Assembly (NCBI RefSeq): GCF_020618415.1
Contig: NZ_CP085344.1
Span: 3,123,001-3,187,000, forward strand
Direction of reading: 5' to 3'
DNA: 64,000 nucleotides
DNA from: Cupriavidus sp. MP-37
GTDB taxonomy: Bacteria > Pseudomonadota > Gammaproteobacteria > Burkholderiales > Burkholderiaceae
Part shown: piece by piece, positions 1-9,115 of the stretch
Layout: every line of letters starts with the position of its first letter
How positions within the stretch are numbered: the stretch's first letter is position 1
Notes under the pieces: generated by a model
The model's database searches: none
The model's input: only the letters and a program-made list of their open reading frames with translations
Told to the model about the DNA's origin: nothing
Program-made: the position numbers and the translations under genes

Positions 1-1349
1 GTCATCAGTTCGTCCACATGGGCGCGCTCGAGCGGATCGACACTGTATTCGCGGTAGATATGCAGGCCGCGCCGGGCGATTTTCTCGGTCATGATCGAGC
101 GCTTCATCGCCAGCACCGAGAAACCGTACGCCACCGCGGTGGTCAGCAACAGCGGCAGCAGCGCCTGCGTGTCGTGGGTAAGCCCGAAGGCGAAGACGAT
201 GGCGGTCAACGGCGCGCCCAGCACGCTGCCCAGCACCCCGGCCATGCACACCAGCGCCCACAGCTGCGGCGAACCACCCGGCAGCCACGGCGCCAGCACC
301 ACGCCCAGCCCCGCGCCCAGCATCAGCAGCGGCGCCAGCACGCCGCCGGAAGTGCCCGAACCCAGCGCGGCGATCCAGATCACGGCCTTGACCGCCAGCA
401 GCGCCAGCGCGATCTCGATGGCGATGCGGTTGTTCAGCAGGTCGCCGATCACGTCATAGCCCACGCCCAGCGCGCGCGGCTCGAAATACCCGCCGATGCC
501 GACCACCAGCCCGCCCAGCGCCGGCCACCACATCCAGTGCAGCGGCAGGCGCGCGAACGCGTCTTCGGTGCGGTACAGCGCCAGCGTCAGCCCGGCGCCC
601 AGCACGCCGCACAGCAGGCCGGCCAGCACGCACGACAGCAGCGCCGGCGTGCCCGCCGCCGCGGTCTGCAGCGGAAACAGCGGACCGGCCTCGAACAGCA
701 GCGGGCGCAGGAACCCGGCCACCGCGCACGCCAGCGCCACCGGCAGCAAGCTACGCGGGCGCAGTTCGAACAGCAGCAGTTCCACCGCCAGCAGCACCGC
801 CGCCACCGGGGTGCCGAAGATCGCAGTCATGCCGGCGCACGCGCCCGCGACCAGCAGCGCCTTGCGCTCGCCCGCGGTCAGGTGCAGGTACTGCGCCAGC
901 AGCGACGCCAGCGAGCCCCCGGTCATGATGATCGGCCCTTCGGCGCCGAACGGCCCGCCGCTGCCGATCACGATCCCCGACGACAGCGGCTTGAGCACCG
1001 CCACCCGCGGCGACATCTTGCTCTTGCCGAACAGCACCGCCTCGATCGCCTCGGGAATGCCGTGGCCGCGGATCTTGTCGCTGCCATAGCGGGCCATCAG
1101 GCCGACGATCAGTCCGCCCACCACCGGCACCGCGATCACCCACGCACCCAGCGCATGGCCCGCCGGCGAGCGCTCCGCCAGCGACAGCGTCTGGTAGAAA
1201 AACAGGTTGGTGAAAAAGCGGATCAGGTTCACCAGCACGTCCGCAGCCACCGTGCTGAGCGCGCCGATGCCCAGCGCGATGACCGATAGCAGCAGCAGGC
1301 GGCGGTTGACGGCATAGTCGCGTTTTTCGACCGGCATGACAGACGACAT
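1..1349 (-). CDS. ClC-type chloride channel/antiporter, partial (C-terminus outside window)
   Basis: Encodes a voltage-gated ClC family anion channel or H+/Cl- antiporter of the inner membrane. The first ~449 residues are in the window; the reading frame is still open at base 1, so the C-terminus (often CBS domains in this family) is missing. Visible ClC landmarks are the GHGIPE selectivity-filter motif at about residues 95-100, GAEGP with the gating glutamate at about 135-139, and a later GGVLAP motif, all set among many hydrophobic helices. The ATG at 1349 follows an AGGAG ribosome-binding site. It is transcribed away from the HPP-CBS gene, with a perfect inverted repeat between them. Channel versus exchanger cannot be decided from this part. 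Confidence 0.9.
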   Translation of the reverse strand, partial: MSSVMPVEKRDYAVNRRLLLLSVIALGIGALSTVAADVLVNLIRFFTNLFFYQTLSLAERSPAGHALGAWVIAVPVVGGLIVGLMARYGSDKIRGHGIPEAIEAVLFGKSKMSPRVAVLKPLSSGIVIGSGGPFGAEGPIIMTGGSLASLLAQYLHLTAGERKALLVAGACAGMTAIFGTPVAAVLLAVELLLFELRPRSLLPVALACAVAGFLRPLLFEAGPLFPLQTAAAGTPALLSCVLAGLLCGVLGAGLTLALYRTEDAFARLPLHWMWWPALGGLVVGIGGYFEPRALGVGYDVIGDLLNNRIAIEIALALLAVKAVIWIAALGSGTSGGVLAPLLMLGAGLGVVLAPWLPGGSPQLWALVCMAGVLGSVLGAPLTAIVFAFGLTHDTQALLPLLLTTAVAYGFSVLAMKRSIMTEKIARRGLHIYREYSVDPLERAHVDELM

Positions 1350-1441
1350 TGGTGAGGACTCCTGGCTGGTGGGCGTGCTGGCACGCTCTTGTGCGGTGCG
1401 GCATGCCCCAGAAGCGGGATGCGCTGCACCAAAGGCGGCCA

Positions 1442-1464
1442 AATATATCACCCCGTGATATATT
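1442..1464. promoter_or_regulatory. Perfect 10-bp inverted repeat, candidate operator
   Basis: AATATATCAC, three bases, then GTGATATATT: a flawless AT-rich dyad in GC-rich surroundings, in the gap between the divergent ClC and HPP-CBS genes and 36 bases before the latter's proposed start. The size and symmetry suit a dimeric helix-turn-helix repressor. The regulator is not identified. Confidence 0.6.
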
Positions 1465-1499
1465 ACGCGCACCATTCCAAAGCGCCCCCCGTCCCGAGA

Positions 1500-2636
1500 A
1501 TGCCAACCGCCCCCGTCTCCGCCCTGGCGCATAACGCCCGTGCCTGGCTGCGCACATTTGTTCCGTTACCCGTCGCCGCCAGCCGCAAGGAGCGCCTCAA
1601 GAGCTGCTTCGGCGCCCTGCTGGGGCTGCTTTGCACCGAATGGATCAGCCACCAAACGCTGGGCGGCTTCAATCCCTGGTTCGTCGCGCCAATGGGCGCC
1701 TCGGCGGTGCTGCTGTTCGCAGTGCCGTCCTCGCCACTGGCGCAGCCTTGGTCAATCATCGGCGGCAACCTGATCGCAGGGGTGGTCGGGGTAGCCTGCG
1801 CGCGCTGGATCCCCGACCCCGGCCTCGCCGCCGCCGTCGCGGTAGCCGTCGCCATCGCCCTGATGTTCCAGTTCCATTGCGTGCACCCGCCCAGCGGCGC
1901 GGTGGCCATCACCGCGGTCTTCGGCGGGCCCGCCGTCAGTGCGCTGGGCTTCGGCTTCGTGGCGGTGCCGGTGCTGTTCAATTCGATGCTGCTGCTGATG
2001 ATGGCGCTGGCCTTCAACAACCTGTCGCGCCGGCGCTACCCGCATCGTCCGCCCGAACCCGCGGTGCAGCATGGCACCAGGGACGTGCCGCCTTCCCAGC
2101 GCGTCGGCGTGACCCGCGCGGACCTGGATGCCGCGCTGAAGGTGCGCGGCGAATTCCTGGATATCGAGGAAGACGACCTCGAGCAGATCCTGGTCGCGGC
2201 GCAACTGCGCGCCTATCGCCGTCATTTCGGCAACGTGCTGTGCGGAGAGATCATGTCGCGCGATGTGATCACGGTGACGCCAGACCAGCCCGCGCATGAG
2301 GCGGGACACCTGCTGTCGCGGCATCGCATCAAGGCCCTGCCGGTGGTGGACGCGACGCGCAAGCTGGTGGGGATCATTACGCAAAGCGATTTCTTTGCCG
2401 CGCAGCGCGATACGGGGGCGCGGCGGCTGGCCGGCACGGTGCGCAACCTGATGACGCGGGCCGTCGTCACCGCGCGGCCCGATCAGCCGATGGTCGAGCT
2501 GGCGCAGGCGTTTTCCGATGGCGGGCTGCATCATGCGCCGGTGATCGATGACCAGCGGCGGGTGGTGGGGATGGTGACGCAATCGGATCTGGTTGCGGCG
2601 CTGTTGAAGAGTGGGGTGATGGCGGTGCCGGACTGA
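1500..2636 (+). CDS. HPP family membrane protein with C-terminal CBS domain pair
   Basis: An integral membrane protein of 378 residues. Residues ~35-175 hold several hydrophobic segments and the defining HPP motif (residues 129-131, in HCVHPPSG). The C-terminal third carries two CBS repeats, around residues 250-300 (ending VGIITQSDF) and 318-365 (ending VGMVTQSDL), which in other proteins bind adenine nucleotides. HPP proteins are implicated in transport; a nitrite-transport role is reported for some plant and cyanobacterial members, but the substrate here is unknown. The ATG at 1500 is preferred because it starts just before the conserved region; an upstream in-frame ATG at 1389 would run through the palindrome. 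No strong ribosome-binding site is seen. Confidence 0.82.
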   Translation: MPTAPVSALAHNARAWLRTFVPLPVAASRKERLKSCFGALLGLLCTEWISHQTLGGFNPWFVAPMGASAVLLFAVPSSPLAQPWSIIGGNLIAGVVGVACARWIPDPGLAAAVAVAVAIALMFQFHCVHPPSGAVAITAVFGGPAVSALGFGFVAVPVLFNSMLLLMMALAFNNLSRRRYPHRPPEPAVQHGTRDVPPSQRVGVTRADLDAALKVRGEFLDIEEDDLEQILVAAQLRAYRRHFGNVLCGEIMSRDVITVTPDQPAHEAGHLLSRHRIKALPVVDATRKLVGIITQSDFFAAQRDTGARRLAGTVRNLMTRAVVTARPDQPMVELAQAFSDGGLHHAPVIDDQRRVVGMVTQSDLVAALLKSGVMAVPD

Positions 2637-2663
2637 GAGGGGCTGGGGTTTGGGTCTGGTTTG

Positions 2664-3555
2664 GGGTTTGTCGCTTTTGGTGACATGCTGTCGGCTTTTG
2701 AACCGCCTGGTTCCGCCCTCCTGGGCGGGTCACTTTTTGTCCGAGCGACAAAAAGTAACCAAAAAGCGCGTTTACGGCCCTGCGGGCGGCATGTCTTATC
2801 GTAGTGTGCGCTGGGTTTTCGTACGGGGCTTGGCTTCCTCACATAGCTGGACTGCCTGCCGCAGGGGTGCACTACGGTGGCAGGGGCGTTGGAGTGGTGA
2901 TTGAACGAGCCCAGAGCGGTCAGTGGCAGCCTGCTGCTGGCCTTGTCGTAGGAACGCCTTCGGCTGCTGCGCCGTCAGTATCGCGGGGCGCCGGCCCTGG
3001 CTCGGTACGCGTCGCTGCGCTCGCTTGGCGCTGACAGGCCCGGCGCGGATGGGGCTTTCGAAATCGCACGGCCCTTCGGCTGCTCGCAAAACGCCAATGA
3101 CCGTCACCGCAAAATTGAGCCGCGCGCCGGCCACAGGCGTCCCGCGATAGGGCCGGCAGCAGGCTGCCGGCCGGGTCATCGACCAGCCGCGCCAAGCGAG
3201 CGCAGCGACGCGGTTCGAGCCAGAGCCCCTGACCTACGCGCAGCGCAGCCGTAGGCGTTCCTACGATAAGACCAGCAGCAGGCTGCCACTCCGCGCTCTG
3301 GGCTCGTTCAAACACCACTTCAACGCCCCTGCCACCGTAGTGCACCCCTGCGGCAGGCAGTCCAGCTATGTGAGGAAGCCAAGCCCCGTACGAAAACCCC
3401 CAGGCACACTACGATAAGACATGCCGCCCGCAGGGCAGTAAACGCGCTTTTTGGTTACTTTTTGGCGCTCGGCCAAAAAGTGACCCGCCCAGGAGGGCGG
3501 AACCAGGCGGTTCAACAGCCGACAGCATGTCACCAACAGCGACAAACCCCACAAA
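2664..3555. repeat. Long inverted-repeat element, two ~365 bp arms around a ~150 bp centre
   Basis: The left arm (about 2664-3032) and right arm (about 3186-3555) are imperfect reverse complements along their whole length; the outer, middle and innermost blocks all match. Each arm also holds a smaller hairpin, for example ACTTTTTG facing CAAAAAGT near 2731-2756. The centre (~3033-3185) is GC-rich with its own short dyads. The element fills the 1.07 kb between the HPP-CBS and AI-2E genes. Short open frames in both arms read almost the same because of the symmetry and are not convincing genes. It could be a dispersed intergenic repeat; no transposase or target duplication is evident. Confidence 0.85.
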
Positions 3556-3703
3556 AGCCCTCAGCTACCCCGGCGAACCCCCCACGCCCGCCAAACACGA
3601 CAGCCTCTCACAAGCCTGGACTTTCACAGTCCCCCCTCCCCCGTAAGCTATATTTACGCCGTCCCCGTCACCCCCGACCCAGGACAATCGGAGAACCCCA
3701 ACC

Positions 3704-4876
3704 ATGAGTTCCGGCCAGTTAATCGAAAAAATCGCCGCCGTCTTCGCGCTGATCGTGCTGATCGGCGGCTCGCTGCTGGTGCTGGCGCCGTTCACCACGG
3801 CGCTGCTGTGGGGCGCGATCCTGGCGTTCAGTTCCTGGCACCCGTACACCGTGCTGTCGCGCTGGCTCGGCAACCGGCGCGGCCTGGCCGCGTTGATTTG
3901 CGTGCTGCTGGCCACGGTGATCGTGCTGGGTCCGTTCGTCTACGCCGGCGCCAGCTTCTCCGCGCACCTGGACGACCTCGCCGCGCTGGTCGACCGCTAT
4001 ATGGAGCAGGGCTTGCCGCAGCTGCCGCTGTGGCTGAGCAGCCTGCCCTATGTCGGCAGCTACCTGCAAAGCTCCTGGGACAGCCTGATCAATGCCGATT
4101 CCGAGATGGTCGCCAACCTGCGCAAGCTGATCGCGCCGGTCGGGCACGTGCTGCTGGGCGCGGGGCTGTCGATCGGGGCCGGGCTGGGGCAGCTGGCGCT
4201 GTCGATCATCCTGGCGTTCTTCTTCTACACCGGCGGCGAGTTCGCCATTGCCTGGCTGCGCGCCGGCATGCGCCGCATCGCCGGCGAGCGCGCCGACCAT
4301 CTGCTGGAGCTGGCGGGCAGCACCGTCAAGGGCGTGGTCTACGGCGTGCTGGGCACCGCCTTCATCCAAGCCGTGCTGGCCGGCATCGGCCTGTGGATCG
4401 CGGGCGTGCCGGGCGCCGCCATCCTCGGCTTCGTGACCTTCTTCCTGTCGGTGATACCGGTAGGGCCGCCGCTGGTGTGGCTGCCGGCAGCGCTGTGGCT
4501 GTACCACACCGGCGCCACCGGCTGGGCCATCTTCCTGGTGGTGTGGGGCGTGGGCGTGGTCAGCATGGCTGACAACATCGTCAAGCCGCTGCTGATCAGC
4601 AAGGGCACCGGCATGCCGCTGATCTGGATCATGCTGGGCGTGCTCGGCGGCGCGCTGGCGTTCGGCTTCCTGGGCGTGTTCATCGGCCCGACGCTGCTGG
4701 CGGTGGCCTATGCCCTGCTGCGCGACTGGACCATCGGCTCGCAGGGCGAGCTGCAGCGCGACCTGCAGCAAGGCGCAGCGCTGGCGTCCGCACCGGCGCC
4801 GGCCGCAGCGCCGGCGCCGGCCGTGGTCGACAACCCCGATGTACCGCCGGCAGCCACCGGCAAGCGATCCGGCTGA
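3704..4876 (+). CDS. AI-2E family transporter (PerM/YdiK-like permease)
   Basis: An inner-membrane protein of 390 residues with about seven or eight hydrophobic helices, in the usual layout: two N-terminal helices, a long polar stretch (~residues 85-145), then a helical C-terminal half. The family is named after proposed autoinducer-2 export, but many members have other or unknown substrates. The tail (~350-390) is rich in Ala and Pro and likely disordered. A GGAG site lies about 11 bases before the ATG. The stop overlaps the next gene's start by one base (TGATG), so it is probably cotranscribed with the pqi-like genes. Confidence 0.85.
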   Translation: MSSGQLIEKIAAVFALIVLIGGSLLVLAPFTTALLWGAILAFSSWHPYTVLSRWLGNRRGLAALICVLLATVIVLGPFVYAGASFSAHLDDLAALVDRYMEQGLPQLPLWLSSLPYVGSYLQSSWDSLINADSEMVANLRKLIAPVGHVLLGAGLSIGAGLGQLALSIILAFFFYTGGEFAIAWLRAGMRRIAGERADHLLELAGSTVKGVVYGVLGTAFIQAVLAGIGLWIAGVPGAAILGFVTFFLSVIPVGPPLVWLPAALWLYHTGATGWAIFLVVWGVGVVSMADNIVKPLLISKGTGMPLIWIMLGVLGGALAFGFLGVFIGPTLLAVAYALLRDWTIGSQGELQRDLQQGAALASAPAPAAAPAPAVVDNPDVPPAATGKRSG

Positions 4877-5586
4877 TGGCGGCACACGACGTACCCACGG
4901 CGCGGCCCGATTCCTTGCCGCCCGATCCCTTGCTGTCCGACACCGCGCCGGCCGCGCTGCACCGGCTGGTGGCCTGCGAATACTGTGACGCGGTCTACGA
5001 ACGCACGCCGATCTCGCCCGGCGAGCGCGCGCTGTGCCTGCGCTGCGGCGGCCAGCTCTACCGCGAGAGCCGGCGCCACTACCACCGCCTGCTGCCGCTG
5101 GTGATCACCGCGCTGATCCTGTTCCTGATCTCCAACGCCTACCCCATCGTCGAGATGGACCTGAAAGGCGTCCGCACCCAGACCACGCTGCTGGGCGCGG
5201 TGCAGGCGCTGTATGCGGACCAGATGGCGCTGGTGGCGGCGCTGGTGTTCGCCACCACCATCCTGTTCCCGCTGTCCGAGCTGCTGATGATGATTTACCT
5301 GCTGGTGCCGATGGCGCAGCACCGCATGCCGGCCGGCTTCGACCGCATCGTGCGCGGCATCCGCCAGACCCGGCCGTGGGGCATGATCGAGGTCTTCATG
5401 ATCGGCGTGCTGGTGACGCTGGTGAAGCTCTCGACCATGGCGCGCGTGCTGCCGGGGGTGGCGCTGTGGTCGTTCGCGGCGCTGGTGATCGTGCTGGCGG
5501 CGATGCTGTCGTTCGATCCGCGCGACCTGTGGCGCCACTTGGAAACGCCCGACGACAAGGCCACGGCGGCGGACGGGGAGCGCTGA
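4876..5586 (+). CDS. pqiA: PqiA-domain membrane protein, first of two split halves
   Basis: A 236-residue inner-membrane protein of the paraquat-inducible PqiA/YebS family. The N-terminus has a zinc-ribbon pattern (CEYC near residue 35, CLRCG about 20 residues later), followed by four hydrophobic segments. In E. coli, PqiA has two such domains in one chain of about 417 residues; here each domain has its own gene. PqiA works with the MCE protein PqiB and lipoprotein PqiC in lipid movement across the envelope. Start and stop both overlap their neighbours by one base (TGATG), indicating translational coupling in one operon. Confidence 0.88.
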   Translation: MAAHDVPTARPDSLPPDPLLSDTAPAALHRLVACEYCDAVYERTPISPGERALCLRCGGQLYRESRRHYHRLLPLVITALILFLISNAYPIVEMDLKGVRTQTTLLGAVQALYADQMALVAALVFATTILFPLSELLMMIYLLVPMAQHRMPAGFDRIVRGIRQTRPWGMIEVFMIGVLVTLVKLSTMARVLPGVALWSFAALVIVLAAMLSFDPRDLWRHLETPDDKATAADGER

Positions 5587-6323
5587 TGACGCAACCGCAG
5601 CGACCGCCATCGCCCGCCGGCCGCCTGGCCCGCCCGCGCCAGCTCGCGCGCGAGGTGGTGGCGGAACTGACCGACGACGACGAGACCACTCCGCTGCCGC
5701 AGGTGCCCACCGCGACCAGCCTGGGCCTGGTGTCGTGCCACGCCTGCGACCTGGTCAGCCCGCGCACGCTCGAAGGCGCGCCCTGCCCGCGCTGCGGCGC
5801 GACCCTGCACCATCGCAAACCCGACAGCCTGGCGCGCACCTGGGCCTTTCTGCTGGCCGCGTACATCCTCTATATTCCTGCCAACATGCTGCCGGTGATG
5901 GTGACGCAGTCCATCCTCGGCACGCAGCAGGACACCATCCTGTCGGGCGTGATCTACCTGTGGCTGTCCGGCTCGCACATGCTGGCCGTGCTGGTGCTGG
6001 TCGCCAGCATCGTGGTGCCGCTGCTGAAAATGGTGATCCTGACCTTCCTGCTGCTGTCGGTGCATTTCCGCTCGAGCTGGCGGATCCGGCAGCAGACCCG
6101 GCTGTACGGCCTGGTGGAAGTGATCGGCCGCTGGTCGATGCTCGATATTTTCGTGGTGGCGCTGCTGGCCTCGCTGGTGCGGGCCGGGGCGCTGGCCACC
6201 ATCATCCCCGGCGGCGGCGCGCTCGCCTTCGGCGCGGTCGTGGTGCTGACCATGCTGGCCTCGCTCAGCTTCGATCCGCGCCTGCTGTGGGATTCGCTGG
6301 AACCTGACAATGCCCGACACTGA
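5586..6323 (+). CDS. pqiA: PqiA-domain membrane protein, second of two split halves
   Basis: A 245-residue protein with the same architecture as the gene before it: a polar N-terminus, a zinc ribbon (CHAC and CPRCG at about residues 52-73) and four membrane segments. It matches the second domain of a full-length PqiA. The ATG at 5586 is fixed by its one-base overlap with the upstream stop. The 3' end overlaps pqiB by 14 bases. The two halves are not close copies of each other, which fits an ancient split or a gene pair that never fused rather than a recent break. Confidence 0.88.
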   Translation: MTQPQRPPSPAGRLARPRQLAREVVAELTDDDETTPLPQVPTATSLGLVSCHACDLVSPRTLEGAPCPRCGATLHHRKPDSLARTWAFLLAAYILYIPANMLPVMVTQSILGTQQDTILSGVIYLWLSGSHMLAVLVLVASIVVPLLKMVILTFLLLSVHFRSSWRIRQQTRLYGLVEVIGRWSMLDIFVVALLASLVRAGALATIIPGGGALAFGAVVVLTMLASLSFDPRLLWDSLEPDNARH

Positions 6324-7974
6324 CAACCAAGCCGCGGCGGGTGCCACGCCGCCCCCATCGCCCCCATCCCCGCCATCCGGCCTGCCGCGGCCCGAACGCC
6401 GCCGCCGCGCGCGCTGGCTGCCCTCGCTGGTTTGGCTGATCCCGATCGTCGCCGCGGTGGTCGGGATCTCGCTGCTGGTGCACACGCTGGCCTCGCGCGG
6501 GCCCGAGATCACCGTCAGCTTCCGCACCGCCGAAGGCCTCATCCCGGGCAAGACCGCCGTGCGCTACAAGGACGTCGACATCGGCCTGGTCAAGTCGGTG
6601 CGGCTGGCGCGCGACCGCTCGCACGTGGTGGCGACGATCGACCTGACCAAGGACGCCGAGAACTTCGCCGTCGCCGACACCCGCTTCTGGGTGGTGCGCC
6701 CGCGCTTCGCCGCCAGCGGCGTGTCGGGGCTGGAGACGCTGCTGTCCGGCGCCTATATCGGCGTCGACGCGGGCAAGTCGAAGGAATCCGCGCGCGACTT
6801 CAAGGGCCTGGAAGTGCCGCCGGTGGTGACCACCGACGCGTCCGGCAAGCAGTTCGTGCTGCGCGCGGCCGAGCTGGGCTCGCTCGATATCGGCTCGCCG
6901 GTCTACTACCGGCGCGTGCTGGTCGGCCAGGTGGTGGCCTACCAGCTCGACCCCAACGGGCGCGACATCACGCTGCGGGTGTTCGTCAACAAGCCCTATG
7001 ACAAGCTGGTCACCGCCGACACGCGCTTCTGGCATGCCAGCGGGGTCGACCTGAAGCTCGATGCCGGCGGCCTCAAGCTGTCGACGCAATCGCTGGTGAC
7101 GGTGCTGCTGGGCGGCGTCGCGTTCCAGGCGCCGGACCATACCACCGCCACCGACGCTGCCGCCGAGAACACCCAGTTCCTGCTGGCCGGCGACCAGGCC
7201 GAGGCGATGAAGGAGCCGGAAGAACTGGCGCCGACGCTGGCGGTGCTGAATTTCGACCAGTCCGTGCGCGGCCTGTCGCCGGGCGCGCCGGTGGACTTCC
7301 GCGGCGTGGTGGTGGGGCAGGTGCGTTCGATCGGCATCGAGTTCCAGCGCGAAAAGCGCGCCTTCCGCATGCCGGTGGTGGTCGAGCTGTACCCGTCGCG
7401 GATGGGCTTCCGCGAACGCGACGTCGAAGACCGCGAACGCGCGCGCAAGATCATCCAGGGCCTGCTGCAACGGGGCATGCGCGCACAGTTGCGCACCGGC
7501 AACCTGCTCACCGGGCAACTGTACGTGGCGCTCGATTTCTTCCCCAAGGCGGCGCCGGCCAAGGTCGACCTGGACGCGCCGATTCCGGAGTTCGCCACCA
7601 CGCCGGGCACCTTCGACCAGCTGCAGGCGCAGGTGGGCGACATCGTCAACCGCATCGACAAGGTGCCGTTCGACCAGATCGGCCAGGACCTGCGCACCAC
7701 CGTGGCCAGCCTGAACAAGACCCTGGCCACCGCCGACCAGCTGGTGCAGCAGCTCAACGGCGATGTCGCGCCGCAGGTGCTGGCCGCGCTGCAGGACGCG
7801 CGCAAGACCCTGACCGCGGCCAACGGCACGCTGGCGTCGGACGCGCCGCTGCAGCAGGACACGCGCCGCATGCTGCAGGAACTGACGCGCACCGCCACGT
7901 CGCTGCGCGCGCTGACCGATTACCTGGAACGCCACCCTGAAGCGCTGCTGCGCGGCAAGCCGGAGAAAGAATGA
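6310..7974 (+). CDS. pqiB: PqiB-like MCE (MlaD) domain protein
   Basis: A 554-residue protein: a proline-rich cytoplasmic start, one transmembrane helix (about residues 37-58), then repeated MCE domains. The MCE pattern is visible as ITVSFRTAEGLIPGKTAVRYKD near residue 65 and again as LSPGAPVDFRGVVVGQV near residue 320. A helical C-terminal part (~430-545) follows. In E. coli, PqiB forms a hexameric periplasm-spanning tube that carries lipids between the membranes. It overlaps the genes on both sides, so the four pqi genes form a tight operon with the AI-2E permease gene in front. Confidence 0.92.
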   Translation: MPDTDNQAAAGATPPPSPPSPPSGLPRPERRRRARWLPSLVWLIPIVAAVVGISLLVHTLASRGPEITVSFRTAEGLIPGKTAVRYKDVDIGLVKSVRLARDRSHVVATIDLTKDAENFAVADTRFWVVRPRFAASGVSGLETLLSGAYIGVDAGKSKESARDFKGLEVPPVVTTDASGKQFVLRAAELGSLDIGSPVYYRRVLVGQVVAYQLDPNGRDITLRVFVNKPYDKLVTADTRFWHASGVDLKLDAGGLKLSTQSLVTVLLGGVAFQAPDHTTATDAAAENTQFLLAGDQAEAMKEPEELAPTLAVLNFDQSVRGLSPGAPVDFRGVVVGQVRSIGIEFQREKRAFRMPVVVELYPSRMGFRERDVEDRERARKIIQGLLQRGMRAQLRTGNLLTGQLYVALDFFPKAAPAKVDLDAPIPEFATTPGTFDQLQAQVGDIVNRIDKVPFDQIGQDLRTTVASLNKTLATADQLVQQLNGDVAPQVLAALQDARKTLTAANGTLASDAPLQQDTRRMLQELTRTATSLRALTDYLERHPEALLRGKPEKE

Positions 7975-8591
7975 TGAAGCGCCTTTCGCTCACCCTGGCC
8001 TGCGCCAGCGCCGCCGCGGCGGTACTGGCCGGCTGCGCCTCGCCCGAGCCGCGCTACTACACGCTGGCGCAGGGGCCCGTCGCGGTGGCGGCGCCGGTTC
8101 CGGCCGCGGCCCCGTCGACCGACACGCTATGGCTCGAAGTCGCGCCGGTGCGCGTGCCGGAGCGCCTCAACCGGCCGCAGCTGGTAGTGCGCGACAGCGG
8201 CAACGGCAATGGCAGCGATGCCGGCGTGCGCCTGCTGGACCTGTCGCGCTGGTCCGCGCCGCTGCCGGACGAGCTGCGCGATGCGCTGTCGCAGCGCCTG
8301 CAGGCCACGCTGGGCGCGGTCGACACCTACCAGCAGGGCCTGTCCGACGTGCAGCCGCTGTACCGCATCACCACCGAAGTGCTGCGCCTGGATGCCGACC
8401 TGGGCCAGCGTGCCGGCGCCACCATCAACTGGACCGTGCGCCGGCTGCCCGACGGCAAGGTGGTCAGCGGCAGGACCCAGGCCGAGCTGCCGGCGCCGGG
8501 CGCGGTCGACGGCGTGGTGGCGGCGTATCGCGAGATCGTCGCGAGTACCGCCAACGACATCGCGGCCGGCGTGCAGGCGCTGCGGCGCTAG
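7971..8591 (+). CDS. pqiC: PqiC/YmbA-type outer-membrane lipoprotein
   Basis: A lipoprotein of 206 residues. The signal peptide ends in a lipobox (LAGC, Cys at about residue 22). The mature part matches the ABC-transport auxiliary lipoprotein family (PqiC, DUF330): YYTLA near residue 30, then LEVAPVRVPERLNRPQLVVR. In E. coli, PqiC is an outer-membrane ring that docks the end of the PqiB tube. It overlaps pqiB by four bases. Two adjacent ATGs (7971 and 7974) could serve as start. Its stop overlaps that of the convergent deoxyribosyltransferase gene. Confidence 0.88.
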   Translation: MMKRLSLTLACASAAAAVLAGCASPEPRYYTLAQGPVAVAAPVPAAAPSTDTLWLEVAPVRVPERLNRPQLVVRDSGNGNGSDAGVRLLDLSRWSAPLPDELRDALSQRLQATLGAVDTYQQGLSDVQPLYRITTEVLRLDADLGQRAGATINWTVRRLPDGKVVSGRTQAELPAPGAVDGVVAAYREIVASTANDIAAGVQALRR

Positions 8592-9115
8592 CCGCCGCCG
8601 GCAGCCGCGTCGCGTTGCTGGCGGGCGGCGGCCATTGCCGCCAGGCATTCGGCCGCGCCGCCCTGCACCAGCCGCACCGAACACGCCAGCATCAGGTTCT
8701 TGCCCAGCCCGAAATCCTCGACGGTGAAGCCGCGCGCATCCAGCGGCGTGCCGTCGGCATCGGTGGCCACCGTGACGCGCTCGCGCAGCGTGCCGGCATC
8801 GGCGCTGTAGCCCCATACGGGCTTCTGCAGCGCCACGGCAAAGCCGACCTCGAAGGCCGTGCCGGAGTCCGGCTCGCCAGGACCGCGGAAATCGTCCAGG
8901 TTGGCCATCACCAGGTCGGCGCGCCGCAGCAGCGCGATGTTGGCGTCATAGATCCAGCGTGCGGTGTCGGGGCCGGACAGGCCTGCGGGCGCGGACTGGT
9001 CGAGCGGATACAGGCCGGTGAAACCATGCGCCGCGCACAGCGCCTTGAGGTGCTCGCCCCAGGCGCGCGCATCCTTGCGGAACACGTCAAAGCCGGCGAG
9101 GTAGATGGTGGTCAT
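8588..9115 (-). CDS. Nucleoside 2-deoxyribosyltransferase family protein
   Basis: A cytoplasmic protein of 175 residues. It begins MTTIYLAGFDVF, and the family's active-site segment DSGTAFEVGFA appears at about residues 83-93, with the nucleophilic Glu inside it. DFRGPGEPDSGTA is the usual substrate-loop context. Family members cleave or exchange the base of 2'-deoxynucleosides, in salvage or in clearing odd nucleotides. The ATG at 9115 is chosen because the fold's first strand begins there; the frame stays open upstream to 9295 but shows no family similarity. It is a single gene, convergent with pqiC. Confidence 0.82.
   Translation of the reverse strand: MTTIYLAGFDVFRKDARAWGEHLKALCAAHGFTGLYPLDQSAPAGLSGPDTARWIYDANIALLRRADLVMANLDDFRGPGEPDSGTAFEVGFAVALQKPVWGYSADAGTLRERVTVATDADGTPLDARGFTVEDFGLGKNLMLACSVRLVQGGAAECLAAMAAARQQRDAAAGGG

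Noticed and set aside
18..1289. Open frame of 423 codons on the plus strand
   Set aside because: The Arg/Gln-rich translation is a mirror of the ClC gene, which has clear motifs on the other strand.
2650..3554. Two similar short proteins containing LLVTCCRLLNRLVPPSWAGH in the inverted-repeat arms
   Set aside because: The similarity follows from the inverted repeat. They lack ribosome-binding sites and protein-like conservation beyond the DNA symmetry.
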